From Nocardia anaemiae NBRC 100462 (lineage in GTDB: Bacteria; Actinomycetota; Actinomycetes; Mycobacteriales; Mycobacteriaceae): 64,000 nt of DNA. The first letter of the stretch is position 1. Every line of letters begins with the position of its first letter. The notes under the pieces were generated by a model. It had not been told where the DNA came from and searched no databases. It saw only the letters and a program-made list of their open reading frames with translations. The DNA lies in the NCBI RefSeq assembly GCF_001612725.1, contig NZ_BDAZ01000001.1, forward strand, positions 372,001 to 436,000, read 5' to 3'. The position numbers were made by a program, and so were the translations under genes. This document shows, piece after piece, positions 1 to 8,588 of the stretch.

Positions 1-927
1 AAACCCAAACTCGACACCATCACCTACAGCGTGCTCGACCACTCGGCATGGACGACGGCGCTGCAGAACAACGAACTCGACCTGGTACAGCTGACCACGG
101 TCGACGATGTCCAGACGGTGCGCAATACCGGCGGCCTGGTGGTGCGGCGCGCGCCGGGTAATCGCTGGCGCCACATCACCTTCAATGGTGCGCCGGGGTC
201 GATCCTGTCCGACGCCAGGGTGCGCGTCGCGATTTCCAAGGCCATCGATCGGCAGGCGATCGTCACCGCGATTCAGAACGGGCTGGTGGAGAATCCGAAG
301 CCGCTGAACAATCACATATTCCTGCAGGGCCAGGCGGGCTATCGGGACAATAGCCTCGGCTTCGATCCGACCGCCGCGGCGCGCGAACTCGACGAGGCCG
401 GTTGGAAGCGCAACGGCGATGTGCGAGAGAAGGACGGGCGCAAGCTCGTCATCCGCGATGTCATGTACAACGATCCGACCTGGGTGCAGATCGCCCAGAT
501 CATCCAGCGGAATCTCGCCGAAATCGGGGTCGGGTTGACCATCGACACCAGGCCGGGGGCCGGGTATTTCACCGATGTCATCCAGCCCGGTGATTTCGAC
601 GCCGCCCAGTTCATCTGGGTGGGAGATGCGTTCGCGTTCAGCAGTATTCGACAGGCGTATTACTACGACCCGAACGATCTGCAGGGCAATTACGCCCGCG
701 TCGGCTCGCCGGAACTCAATGCCCTGATCGATCGCACCCTGTCGGAACTGGATCCGGCGAAGGCGCTCGAGCTGGCCAATGAGGTGGATCGCAAGGTGTT
801 CGAGGAGGGTCATTCGCTGCCACTGATGCAGAGCGACGGCAGCTTCGGCGTCCGCGCGAATCTCGCCAATATCGGTTCCCCCGGCCTCGCGTCCTACGAC
901 TACACCAAGATCGGATTCGTGAAATGA
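1..927 (+). CDS. ABC transporter solute-binding protein, family 5 (3' part)
   Basis: The reading frame is open from the first base of the window, so the N-terminus and lipobox lie upstream. The visible 308 residues are the C-terminal lobe of a peptide/nickel-type (family 5) extracytoplasmic binding protein. They align along their length with the two following genes: the motif around FNGAPGSIL, then AISKAIDRQAI, PLNNHIF, NGDVREKDGRKL, and the end ASYDYTKIGFVK. Binding proteins of this family deliver oligopeptides or similar ligands to an ABC importer; no permease or ATPase is visible here, so it would have to be upstream or elsewhere. The stop codon overlaps the next start as ATGA, indicating translational coupling. 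The ligand cannot be told from sequence. Confidence 0.9.
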   Translation, partial: KPKLDTITYSVLDHSAWTTALQNNELDLVQLTTVDDVQTVRNTGGLVVRRAPGNRWRHITFNGAPGSILSDARVRVAISKAIDRQAIVTAIQNGLVENPKPLNNHIFLQGQAGYRDNSLGFDPTAAARELDEAGWKRNGDVREKDGRKLVIRDVMYNDPTWVQIAQIIQRNLAEIGVGLTIDTRPGAGYFTDVIQPGDFDAAQFIWVGDAFAFSSIRQAYYYDPNDLQGNYARVGSPELNALIDRTLSELDPAKALELANEVDRKVFEEGHSLPLMQSDGSFGVRANLANIGSPGLASYDYTKIGFVK

Positions 928-2609
928 CAACAGCACGCATCGCCCGGCACCGCCGGGTTGGAATTCGGATCGCGGCACCCGCCGTCGCCATCGCGCTGAT
1001 TCTGTCCGGGTGCGGGTCGGGCGATGATGTGACGGCGGGTTCCAGCTCGATCGGCACGGCCAATGACATCAATCCGAAGGACGCCGGCGATCTGCGCGAC
1101 GGCGGGAATCTGCGGCTGGCGCTGACGGGTTTCCCGGCGACCTTCAATGCCTTGCATGTCGACTCCGACGGCGACGTATCCGATCTGGTCGGGTGGACGC
1201 TGCCGGGCTCGGTCAAATCCGATGCGGCGGGCAATATCACCACCGATACCAACTACTTCACCGAAATCAAACTCACCAATACCAATCCGCAGACCATTGT
1301 CTATACGATCAATCCCAAGGCGATCTGGACCGATGGAACGCCGATCACCTGGGAAGATCTGAAATCCCAGGCCGAGGCGCTCAGCGGGCGCAACCCGGCC
1401 TTCCAGGTGGCGGCAACCCAGGGCTACGCCCAGATCGGCACGGTCGAACGCGGTGTCGACGACCGCCAGGCGATCGTCACCATGGCCCAGCATTATGCGG
1501 AATGGCAGGGCATCTTCAGCACGGTCTACCCCAAGGCGTCGACCGCGACACCGCAGGCCTTCGACGACGTCAACCGCAACGGTCTGCCGGTTTCGGCAGG
1601 GCCGTTCGTGATCACCTCGATCGATAAGGCGCAGCAGCGAATCATATTGAGCCGCAACCCGAAATGGTGGGGTGATACGCCGAAGCTGGATACCGTCACC
1701 TACAGCGTGCTCGACTACTCGGCGCGGCTGAACGCACTGCAGAACAATGAACTGGATTCGGCGACGGTATCGGGCATCGATGAGGTCAAGACCGCCTCGA
1801 ACGCGCCGGGCATCAAGGTGCGTCGTGCGCCCGCGCCGCGGTTCTCGCACTTCACCTTCAATGGCGCGCCCGGCTCGATCCTCGCGGATCCGAAACTGCG
1901 CGTTGCCATTTCGAAGGGTATCGATCGGCAGGCCATCGCGACATCGGCCCAGCAGGGCGTGGTGGTCGACCCCAAGCCGCTCAACAACCACATCTTCATG
2001 GTTGGTCAGAAGGGTTATCAGGACAATGCGGCAGCGGTGGCCTACAACCCCGAACAAGCCGCCAAAGAACTCGATGATCTCGGGTGGAAGCTCAATGGCG
2101 ATGTCCGCGAGAAGGACGGCCGCAAGCTGGAAATCCGCGATGTGATGTTCCAGCAGGAGAGCTGGGTGCAGATGGCGCAGATCGCACAACAGAACCTGGC
2201 GAAGATCGGCGTCAAGCTGATCATCCAGACCTACCCCGGCAATGGACTTTTCACCGATGTGGTCGATCCGGGCAACTTCGATATCGTTCAATTCACCTGG
2301 AGCGGTGGCATTCTCCCGCTCGGTGCGCTGCCGCAGATCTACGCCTTCGACCCGGCGAATACGTTGAGCAACAAGGGCAAGATCGGCTCGCCCGAACTGA
2401 ATGCGCTGATCGAGCGGACAATCGCCGAACTCGATCCCGAGAAGGCCATCGAGTTGGCGAACGAGTGCGACAAGATGATCTTCGAGGAGGGCTTCTCGCT
2501 GCCCATCGTGCAGTCCGCGGGCACCGTCGCGGTGCGCGAGGGGCTGGCCAATTACGGCGCCTTCGGCCTCGCGTCGGCGGACTACACCAAGGTCGGGTTC
2601 GAGAAATGA
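924..2609 (+). CDS. ABC transporter solute-binding lipoprotein, family 5
   Basis: This 561-residue protein is a complete copy of the family 5 binding protein. It starts with an arginine-rich n-region, a hydrophobic stretch and the lipobox LSGC, with C30 as the predicted lipidated cysteine, so it should be anchored on the outer face of the membrane. The mature part carries the repeated signatures shared with both neighbours (GTANDINPKDAGDLRDGG near the mature N-terminus, RNPKWWGDTPKLDT, NGDVREKDGRKLEIRD). The start is fixed by the ATGA overlap with the upstream gene. A second ATGA overlap couples it to the next paralogue. Family membership is secure; peptide or another ligand remains open. Confidence 0.93.
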   Translation: MTTARIARHRRVGIRIAAPAVAIALILSGCGSGDDVTAGSSSIGTANDINPKDAGDLRDGGNLRLALTGFPATFNALHVDSDGDVSDLVGWTLPGSVKSDAAGNITTDTNYFTEIKLTNTNPQTIVYTINPKAIWTDGTPITWEDLKSQAEALSGRNPAFQVAATQGYAQIGTVERGVDDRQAIVTMAQHYAEWQGIFSTVYPKASTATPQAFDDVNRNGLPVSAGPFVITSIDKAQQRIILSRNPKWWGDTPKLDTVTYSVLDYSARLNALQNNELDSATVSGIDEVKTASNAPGIKVRRAPAPRFSHFTFNGAPGSILADPKLRVAISKGIDRQAIATSAQQGVVVDPKPLNNHIFMVGQKGYQDNAAAVAYNPEQAAKELDDLGWKLNGDVREKDGRKLEIRDVMFQQESWVQMAQIAQQNLAKIGVKLIIQTYPGNGLFTDVVDPGNFDIVQFTWSGGILPLGALPQIYAFDPANTLSNKGKIGSPELNALIERTIAELDPEKAIELANECDKMIFEEGFSLPIVQSAGTVAVREGLANYGAFGLASADYTKVGFEK

Positions 2610-4273
2610 GATTCGCGACCGCGGTGGCGGTTCCGGTTATCGCGCTCGGCCTGATCGTGACCGGTTGTTCCGACAACAGCATCACCCCGGGCACGGTCGA
2701 TATCGGCAGCACCAATGACATCAACCCGAAGGATCGCAGCGAACTGCGTGACGGCGGGAATCTGCGCCTTGCCATCACCAACTTCCCGGAGAACTTCAAC
2801 TATCTGCATATCGACGGCACCACCGATACCACGGCCTCGGTGATCAATCCGACCATGCCGTCCCCCTGGGTGAGCAATGCCGCGGGAGAACTCACCGTCG
2901 ATCACAATTACTTCACCGACATAAAGCTGACGAATACCAGCCCCCAGCAGGTCACCTACACGATCAACCCGAAGGCCGTATGGTCCGATGGCACACCGAT
3001 CACCTGGGAGGATCTGCGATCAGAGGCGGCCGCGCTGAGCACGAAGGATCCCGGCTTCCTCATCTCCTCCCCCAGTGGCTTCGACCGGGTCGAGAGGGTC
3101 GAACGAGGCGAGGACGACCGGCAGGCGATCGTCACCTTCAATAAGCCGTATGCCGAATGGCAAAGTCAATTCAGTCCGCTGTATCCGAAGTCCGTCACTG
3201 CCACTCCGGATGCGTTCAGTAACGCCGACCACGACACGCTCCCGGTCAGCTCGGGTCCGTTCATGCTCACCGCCATCGATCGCGCGCAGAACCGGATCAC
3301 GTTGGGCCGCAATCCGAAATGGTGGGGTGATACCCCGAAGCTGGATACGATCACGCTCAGCGTGCTCGACGATTCCGCAGTGCTGCCCGGGATCCAAAAC
3401 AACGAGATCGACTATGCCTATATGTCCGGCATCGAGAATGTGACCGGGGCGAGGAACTCCAAGAACGTGGTGGTGCGGCGCACGCCCGAGCCCAGTTGGT
3501 CGCATCTGACCTTCAATGGTGGCAAGGGCGCCCTGCTCGCCGATCCACAACTGCGCATTGCCATTTCGAAGGCAATCGATCGGCAGGCACTCGTGACCGC
3601 TGCCCAGAACGGTGTCGTCGAAAATCCGACGCCGCTGAACAACCACATCTATATGAAGGGGCAGAAGGGCTACCAGGACAATTCGGCTCCCATCGCCTAC
3701 GACCCCGCCGAGGCGGCGCGGATGCTCGACGCGCTCGGGTGGAAGCTCAATGGCGATGTACGCGAAAAGGACGGCCGGAAGCTGGAACTGCGGGACGTGA
3801 TGTACCAGCAGGAGGGCTGGGTGCAGACCGCGCAGATCGTGCAGCAGAACCTCGCGAAGGTCGGCGTGAAGATGACCATCCAAACCGTACCCGGCCAAGG
3901 GTTGTTCAAGGATGTGATCGATCCGGGAAACTTCGACATCGCCCAATTCAGCTGGGGCGGTAGCGTGCTACCGCTGGGGGTGCTGCCACAGGTCTACGCG
4001 TATGACCCGAACAACCCGAACAGTCAGGGGAGCAATAAGGCCCGCATCGGCTCCCCGGAACTGAACGCGCTGATCGAACAGACCATTGCCGAACTCGATC
4101 CGGCGAAGGCCATCGAGTTGGCGAACAAATGCGATCAGATGATCTTCGCCGAAGGCTATTCGGTGCCATTGCAGCAGGCCTCGGGTACCTATGCGGTCCG
4201 CGATAACCTCGCCAACTACGGCGCCTTCGGCCTCGCCACCCCCGACTACACCAAAGTCGGCTTCCTGAAGTGA
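2606..4273 (+). CDS. ABC transporter solute-binding lipoprotein, family 5
   Basis: This is the third tandem paralogue, 555 residues. The reading frame stays open far upstream, but the start chosen at 2606 overlaps the previous stop as ATGA and gives a proper lipoprotein signal, with the lipobox VTGC and C21 as the lipid site. The mature sequence follows the same order of motifs as its neighbours, including RNPKWWGDTPKLDT and NGDVREKDGRKLELRD, and ends in TKVGFLK. The conserved ends and coupled starts point to repeated tandem duplication followed by divergence. It probably serves the same or a related importer with different ligand preference. Confidence 0.93.
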   Translation: MRFATAVAVPVIALGLIVTGCSDNSITPGTVDIGSTNDINPKDRSELRDGGNLRLAITNFPENFNYLHIDGTTDTTASVINPTMPSPWVSNAAGELTVDHNYFTDIKLTNTSPQQVTYTINPKAVWSDGTPITWEDLRSEAAALSTKDPGFLISSPSGFDRVERVERGEDDRQAIVTFNKPYAEWQSQFSPLYPKSVTATPDAFSNADHDTLPVSSGPFMLTAIDRAQNRITLGRNPKWWGDTPKLDTITLSVLDDSAVLPGIQNNEIDYAYMSGIENVTGARNSKNVVVRRTPEPSWSHLTFNGGKGALLADPQLRIAISKAIDRQALVTAAQNGVVENPTPLNNHIYMKGQKGYQDNSAPIAYDPAEAARMLDALGWKLNGDVREKDGRKLELRDVMYQQEGWVQTAQIVQQNLAKVGVKMTIQTVPGQGLFKDVIDPGNFDIAQFSWGGSVLPLGVLPQVYAYDPNNPNSQGSNKARIGSPELNALIEQTIAELDPAKAIELANKCDQMIFAEGYSVPLQQASGTYAVRDNLANYGAFGLATPDYTKVGFLK

Positions 4274-5040
4274 AATTCGGACCGGGCCACCCATTGGCCT
4301 ATCCGGTCTCGGTGACGATCGGCGCCCTGGTTGTCTGCCTGGCCTGGGCGCCGTTCGGCGACTTGGACCAGGTGGCGGCGTTGGCGACGGTTGCGTTGGG
4401 CATTCTGGGCTATACGGGTTTTCAGCTCGCCATGGCATTGGGCTACCTGTCGAATGGGTTGGCAGATATCCACCCACGCCGAGATACCTCGGGCAGCGAT
4501 GGCGGCTCACGGTTCCGAACCAACAGCGGAACGGATGTCAGCGCGGATACCGGCAGGGAACCCGAGGACAGCCCGGGCGGGCGAACCGTAGAGATCAAAC
4601 GGGTGCGCCAGCAGCATCGGCTCGTCAGCCGTAGCTGGCTGGAGATCACCGAAAACTACCGAACTCGCTGGTTGCCAGTGTTTTTCGAGCCGGCGCTGCT
4701 CGGTATGACCGAGGCCGAAGCCGATGTGACCGACAGATCCGTCGACACCGCCACCCTGCACTTCTATCCGTCCGGAAAAGCGCGGACCTCCGAACCGCCC
4801 GGCCGCCTGATCGACAATCCCTCTCGTCCCGATCCCGACGCCCCGATCCTCGCCACCGACTCCGCGCGGGTGCGCCGCCGCCTGCTGCTCGACGCGCAAT
4901 CCACCGTCGCCGCGCCTTTCGTGGCACTCATGTGGGTCTACGTCGCCGCCGGTGGCTTCATGGCCTTCCTCGCCGCCACATCGGTTGCCGCCGCCACCGC
5001 CATCTGGCTCGGCGCCATTCGCGGCTCCGACCCCAGCTGA
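4270..5040 (+). CDS. Hypothetical membrane protein coupled to the binding-protein genes
   Basis: The 256-residue protein begins at a GTG that overlaps the preceding stop as GTGA, so it belongs to the same transcription unit. Two hydrophobic segments lie near the N-terminus (about residues 8-28 and 36-57) and two more close to the C-terminus (about 215-250). A soluble, charged, poorly structured middle of some 150 residues separates them. It has no ABC permease signature and I do not recognise a family. Its coupling to three binding proteins suggests a role in their membrane placement or in signalling from them, but that is inference only. Confidence 0.75.
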   Translation: MKFGPGHPLAYPVSVTIGALVVCLAWAPFGDLDQVAALATVALGILGYTGFQLAMALGYLSNGLADIHPRRDTSGSDGGSRFRTNSGTDVSADTGREPEDSPGGRTVEIKRVRQQHRLVSRSWLEITENYRTRWLPVFFEPALLGMTEAEADVTDRSVDTATLHFYPSGKARTSEPPGRLIDNPSRPDPDAPILATDSARVRRRLLLDAQSTVAAPFVALMWVYVAAGGFMAFLAATSVAAATAIWLGAIRGSDPS

Positions 5041-5289
5041 CTTGCGCTGTCCCGATCGGGCACGGGGGTCATTCGAACGCCGCGAGTGTTGCGCCAGCAC
5101 CAGCCGCACCGATTTGCAGCGGCATATTCACCCTCGACCGCCCGGTCGGCGAAGCCACGCGCATACCTGCCGCTGCCAGCGGATGCACCATGGTGCCCGC
5201 GCCAAGCGCCCCGGCGGTGCGGTCACCGCACTCTAGTTCGGAACCGCTCTGGCCGAGTGGTCGACGAACCGGGCAAGAGGGCTCAGAAC

Positions 5290-5330
5290 TGGTCTGACCA
5301 CTTGACCTCCTGACCTATTTGGCGCAGAGT
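5290..5330 (+). promoter_or_regulatory. Promoter and palindromic operator of the FadR-type regulator gene
   Basis: A perfect inverted repeat TGGTC-T-GACCA lies at 5290-5300, directly upstream of TTGACC (5302-5307), a good -35 hexamer. A weak -10 (CAGAGT, 5325-5330) follows after 17 nt, and the ATG comes 6 nt later, so the message may be leaderless. The palindrome resembles the TGGTnnGACCA-like sites of FadR/PdhR-type GntR regulators, so autoregulation is likely. The rest of the gap from 5041 shows no gene. Confidence 0.55.
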
Positions 5331-5336
5331 TGCGGT

Positions 5337-6074
5337 ATGGCGTTGCAACCGGTGATCAAGCGGTCGGTGTCCGGCGATGTGTTCGAGCAGATCGCGGCGG
5401 ATGTGCTCAGTGGCGAATTGGCGCCTGGCGCGACGCTCCCCAGTGAGCGGCAGTTGGCGGAGGCATTAGGTGTTTCGCGGCCCGCGGTGCGCGAGGCATT
5501 GCAGCGCCTGGCGGCCGCTGGACTGGTGGCGGTGCGGCAGGGCGATGCGACCACCGTGCTGGACTATCGGCGCGGGGCCGGGCTCGAGGTGCTGCCCCGG
5601 CTGCTGGTTCAGGCCGGTGAGCTGGAACCGAAGGTCGCGCGCAGCATTCTGGAGGCACGGCTGCACAACGGACCCAAGGTGGCCGAACTCGCGGCGATCC
5701 GGCTCGGCAGAACCGAGTCCGCCACTGTACGCGCGGCCCTGGACCGCACCGTCGAAGCGCTCGCCGCCGAACAGGATCCGGTCGCAGCGCAGCGGCATGC
5801 GATGGAGTTCTGGGATCACGTCGTCGACGCGGCCGATTCCATCGTCTTCCGACTGATGTTCAACATGTTGCGCGCCGCCTATGAACCCGCGCTCGCGGCA
5901 CTGGCCCCGATCATGTCCGCCGAGGTGGGCAATGTCGAGGCGTATCGAAACCTGGCCGCCGCCATCGAAACCGGCGCGCCGGAACAGGCCGCGAGCATCG
6001 CTCGGGCATTGCTCGAACCAGCGACTACGGCTCTGATCGAAGTATTGGAGGGTACCGAAAACATCGAACGCTGA
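5337..6074 (+). CDS. GntR family (FadR subfamily) transcriptional regulator
   Basis: This 245-residue DNA-binding protein has an N-terminal winged helix (about residues 8-72) with the GntR signature [21 protein letters not shown]. An all-helical FCD-type ligand domain fills the rest, containing the E-rich first helix and conserved H/D positions that usually bind a metal and an organic acid. The ATG at 5337 is preferred over an in-frame TTG at 5319 because the latter lies inside the predicted promoter. FadR-type regulators respond to acyl-CoAs or small carboxylates. The next gene downstream is a fatty-acid-hydroxylase-type membrane enzyme, which may be a target. Confidence 0.9.
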   Translation: MALQPVIKRSVSGDVFEQIAADVLSGELAPGATLPSERQLAEALGVSRPAVREALQRLAAAGLVAVRQGDATTVLDYRRGAGLEVLPRLLVQAGELEPKVARSILEARLHNGPKVAELAAIRLGRTESATVRAALDRTVEALAAEQDPVAAQRHAMEFWDHVVDAADSIVFRLMFNMLRAAYEPALAALAPIMSAEVGNVEAYRNLAAAIETGAPEQAASIARALLEPATTALIEVLEGTENIER

Positions 6075-6177
6075 CGGCGAATCCGCGATCCGGCAATCCC
6101 CGGGTCATCGCAGCGGTTCGGAATATCGCTCGGTGCGTCACCGATCTGCACCGACTGGCTCCACCAAGGAAAAGACC

Positions 6178-6879
6178 ATGACGAAACCCCAATCATCCCG
6201 CAAAGATTCGGCCGAGCACGCGCGTCAGGACGGACGGCCGCTGCGCCGCGGGCTCACCCTCGCCGCCGCCTTCCGCGAATTCATCCGGCATCCCTCGCCC
6301 TGGCTCATCGGCACCACGCTGGTGGCGGCGCTGGTCGCCCGAATCACTGTGGGCGACTGGCAATCGACCGATGCGCTGGTGCCCGCGGTCATGCTCGCGG
6401 TCTTTCCGGTCTTCGAATGGATCGTGCACGTCACGGTGTTGCATTGGCGGCCAAGGCAACTCGGGCCGATTCCGATCGATAGCGAACTGGCCCGCAAACA
6501 CCGCGAGCACCATGTGGATCCGCGCGATATCCCGCTGATCTTCATCCCGACCAAGACGCTGTCGGTACTGGTCGTCGTCCTGGTCGCGATCGCGATCCTG
6601 GCCTTTCCCCGGCTCGGCCTCGGCCTGACGTTCCTGCTGATGATCACCGCCCTCGGCCTCGGCTACGAGTGGACGCATTATCTGATCCACACCGACTACA
6701 AACCGAAAGGCTCACTGTACCGGGCAGTTTGGCGCAATCACCGCCACCACCACTACAAGAACGAGCACTACTGGTTCACCGTGACCACCTCCGGCACCGC
6801 CGACCGACTGCTCGGCACCTACCCTGACCCGGCAACCACCGAAACCTCCCCGACCGCCCGCCATCTCCACTCCGCCTGA
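6178..6879 (+). CDS. Fatty acid hydroxylase / sterol desaturase superfamily membrane protein
   Basis: This 233-residue protein has four hydrophobic segments and the histidine clusters of the integral-membrane di-iron hydroxylases: HREHH near residue 103, HYLIH near residue 165, and NHRHHHYKNEHYW near residue 187. These bind a non-haem di-iron centre that hydroxylates or desaturates lipids or carotenoids using O2. The start at 6178 has AAGGA seven bases upstream; an earlier in-frame ATG at 6133 lacks this. It follows the FadR-type regulator by about 100 nt. The substrate could be a fatty acid, a carotenoid or a mycolate precursor, and cannot be chosen from sequence. Confidence 0.88.
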   Translation: MTKPQSSRKDSAEHARQDGRPLRRGLTLAAAFREFIRHPSPWLIGTTLVAALVARITVGDWQSTDALVPAVMLAVFPVFEWIVHVTVLHWRPRQLGPIPIDSELARKHREHHVDPRDIPLIFIPTKTLSVLVVVLVAIAILAFPRLGLGLTFLLMITALGLGYEWTHYLIHTDYKPKGSLYRAVWRNHRHHHYKNEHYWFTVTTSGTADRLLGTYPDPATTETSPTARHLHSA

Positions 6880-6997
6880 CCGGCTCGGGGGCCCGGGAGA
6901 TCGCGTGCGTACGTGGGAATACCGACGCGGTAGGCTTCCGAACCCATCGTACGGAGCATCGCGCCACCGGGAGGTCGCCCAGCGGCAGGTAGCGATG

Positions 6998-7555
6998 TCA
7001 GGTCGCCGCGAGCAGACGGTGCGCGATGGTGCGAGCACGGTCGGCCGCGGCCGGAGAATTCTCGCGTACCGCCGTGACAATCGCACCGTCGACGAGCAGC
7101 GCGAATTCAGCGGCCAGCTCCTCGGCATCGGATCGCCCTGCGGCGGTAAGTATTTCGGTGAGATAGTCGATGACGCGCCGTTTGTGCCGATCGGCCGCAT
7201 GATGGGCGGGCGAGCCCGGATCGGCCACTTCGACCATGGTGTTGATGAAGGCGCAGCCGCGGAAGTCCTTGCGGGCGAAGCGTTCGCAAAGCGCGTCGAA
7301 AACCGCGAGCGGGCGGTCCGCCGGGTCGCTCGCCCGCGCTTCGACAGACTCGCGCAGCCACGCCAGCCAGCGCCGATCCCGGTCCTCGAGTACCGCGACG
7401 ACCAGGTCGTCCTTGCTCGCGAAGTGGCGATAGAAGGATGCACGGCCGACGCCGGACTCCTGCAGTAGGCGATCGACGCCGACCGCCCTGATGCCCTCGG
7501 CGTAGAAGAGTTCCTCGGCGGTGGTGAGTAATCGCTGTCTGGCCTGCGTTGCCAT
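6998..7555 (-). CDS. TetR family transcriptional repressor
   Basis: The 185-residue protein has a classical N-terminal TetR helix-turn-helix at residues 8-50, containing the motif VGVDRLLQESGVGRASFYRHFASKDDLV. A helical ligand domain follows, with a cysteine in RKDFRGCAFINT as in the small-ligand QacR/YbiH-like C-terminal domain. It is divergent from the carboxymuconolactone-decarboxylase-type gene. The 119-nt space between them holds three near-palindromic 16-bp sites, so the protein very probably represses both itself and that gene. The inducer is unknown; reactive aldehydes or quinones would fit the partner enzyme. Confidence 0.92.
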   Translation of the reverse strand: MATQARQRLLTTAEELFYAEGIRAVGVDRLLQESGVGRASFYRHFASKDDLVVAVLEDRDRRWLAWLRESVEARASDPADRPLAVFDALCERFARKDFRGCAFINTMVEVADPGSPAHHAADRHKRRVIDYLTEILTAAGRSDAEELAAEFALLVDGAIVTAVRENSPAAADRARTIAHRLLAAT

Positions 7556-7574
7556 GGCATCACCGTACCAGGAC

Positions 7575-7650
7575 GGAACCGATCAGTACCATTCGACTTG
7601 ACGTATTCGGCACCGATCAGTACCGTTTCAACTCGGTACCGATCAGTACC
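7575..7650. promoter_or_regulatory. Three operator copies for the divergent TetR repressor
   Basis: Three 16-bp sites at 7575-7590, 7609-7624 and 7635-7650 share the core ACCGATCAGTACC. The best copy, GGTACCGATCAGTACC, is a near-perfect palindrome (GGTAC-N-GATC-N-GTACC). Centre-to-centre spacings are 34 and 26 bp. The last copy ends 24 nt before the start of the downstream gene. Confidence 0.8.
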
Positions 7651-7674
7651 ATAATGTTCGAGTTTGGAGTCACG

Positions 7675-8430
7675 ATGTCTCGGCTACCGCTTGTATCGAC
7701 CGAAACCGCCGACACCGAGCAGGCCGACCTGCTCACCGAGGTGCAGCGCCAATTGGGCCGGGTTCCGAATCTCTATGCCGCCATGGCGAACAGCCCCGCG
7801 ACATTGCGCGGATACCTGAACATGCGCGACGCACTGACCCGCGGCAAGCTTTCCGCCCGCGTCCGCGAACAATTGGCACTGCTGGTCGCGAGCGAAAACG
7901 GTTGCGATTACTGCGTTGCCGCGCACAGCATGCGAGCGGGCCGAATGGGTTTCACCGAGGACGCCATCGCGGCCACCCGCGAGGCGCACGCCGATGATCC
8001 GCATGCGGATGCGGTGCTGCGGGTCGCGCGCGAGGTCATGCGGTCGCGCGGCCGGGTCGACGATCGCGTCATCGACTCGGCCCGCGAGCGCGGGGTGAGC
8101 GACGCCGAATTGAGCGAGGTGGTCGGCCATATCGCGCTGAATATCCTGTCGAACTACTTCAACCATGTCGCGCAGCCGGAACTGGACTTCCCTGCTGCCG
8201 CGCCGACGAAAGGCACCACGATGACCGCGAAATGGCGGCAGGCCACCGAAGTCGCTCTGGTCGACGGATATGCACTGCTCGACCGGGATGGACAGCCGGT
8301 GCGTGCGATCGATGATGTCGAGGTATTGATCGAGGGCGGATTCCTGCACGTCAAGGTTGCGGACTCGGCCGAGGTGCAGGTGGTTTCGGCGCCCGCGGTG
8401 GCTCTGCTCACCTACCGCCCGGAAGCCTGA
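7675..8430 (+). CDS. Carboxymuconolactone decarboxylase / AhpD family protein with C-terminal extension
   Basis: The 251-residue protein has an AhpD-like core (about residues 1-175) with the redox motif ENGCDYCVAAH, whose CxxC and following histidine form the active site in alkylhydroperoxidase-type members. The start at 7675 is preceded by GGAG at a spacing of 5. After residue 180 a separate segment of about 70 residues starts at an internal Met and continues to the end (PEA). It resembles nothing I recognise and looks like an added small domain. Expression is presumably released when the divergent TetR repressor binds its ligand. A role in peroxide or quinone detoxification is likely but not proven. 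Confidence 0.88.
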   Translation: MSRLPLVSTETADTEQADLLTEVQRQLGRVPNLYAAMANSPATLRGYLNMRDALTRGKLSARVREQLALLVASENGCDYCVAAHSMRAGRMGFTEDAIAATREAHADDPHADAVLRVAREVMRSRGRVDDRVIDSARERGVSDAELSEVVGHIALNILSNYFNHVAQPELDFPAAAPTKGTTMTAKWRQATEVALVDGYALLDRDGQPVRAIDDVEVLIEGGFLHVKVADSAEVQVVSAPAVALLTYRPEA

Positions 8431-8441
8431 GTCGATAGTCG

Positions 8442-8475
8442 AGAGCCCGGCCCGGTTCATACCGAGCCGGGCTCT
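8442..8475 (+). terminator. Rho-independent-type hairpin after the CMD gene
   Basis: The arms AGAGCCCGGC (8442-8451) and GCCGGGCTCT (8466-8475) form a perfect 10-bp GC-rich stem starting 11 nt after the stop codon. A short T-containing tail follows. It separates this gene from the copper operon. Confidence 0.7.
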
Positions 8476-8508
8476 TGCCATGTCCGCATACCCTCACCCC
8501 GTACCGTC

Positions 8509-8536
8509 TTGACAACGTACCCTAGGGGGGTATGGT
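8509..8536 (+). promoter_or_regulatory. CsoR-type copper-responsive promoter
   Basis: TTGACA (8509-8514) and TATGGT (8531-8536) are separated by 16 nt. The spacer holds TACCCTAGGGGGGTA (8518-8532), a pseudo-palindrome of the TACCC...GGGTA kind bound by CsoR repressors. A repressor here would block the promoter until copper is present. No csoR gene lies in the window. Confidence 0.7.
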
Positions 8537-8588
8537 AGAGCCGAGTTCGACGGGACGGCCCGCCGAATAAATCCGAACGGAGCCCCTG

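Noticed and set aside
2084..2605. Extended N-terminus of the third binding protein (open frame from 2084)
   Set aside because: The extension overlaps the second gene in another frame; ATG 2606 gives a proper lipoprotein signal and ATGA coupling.
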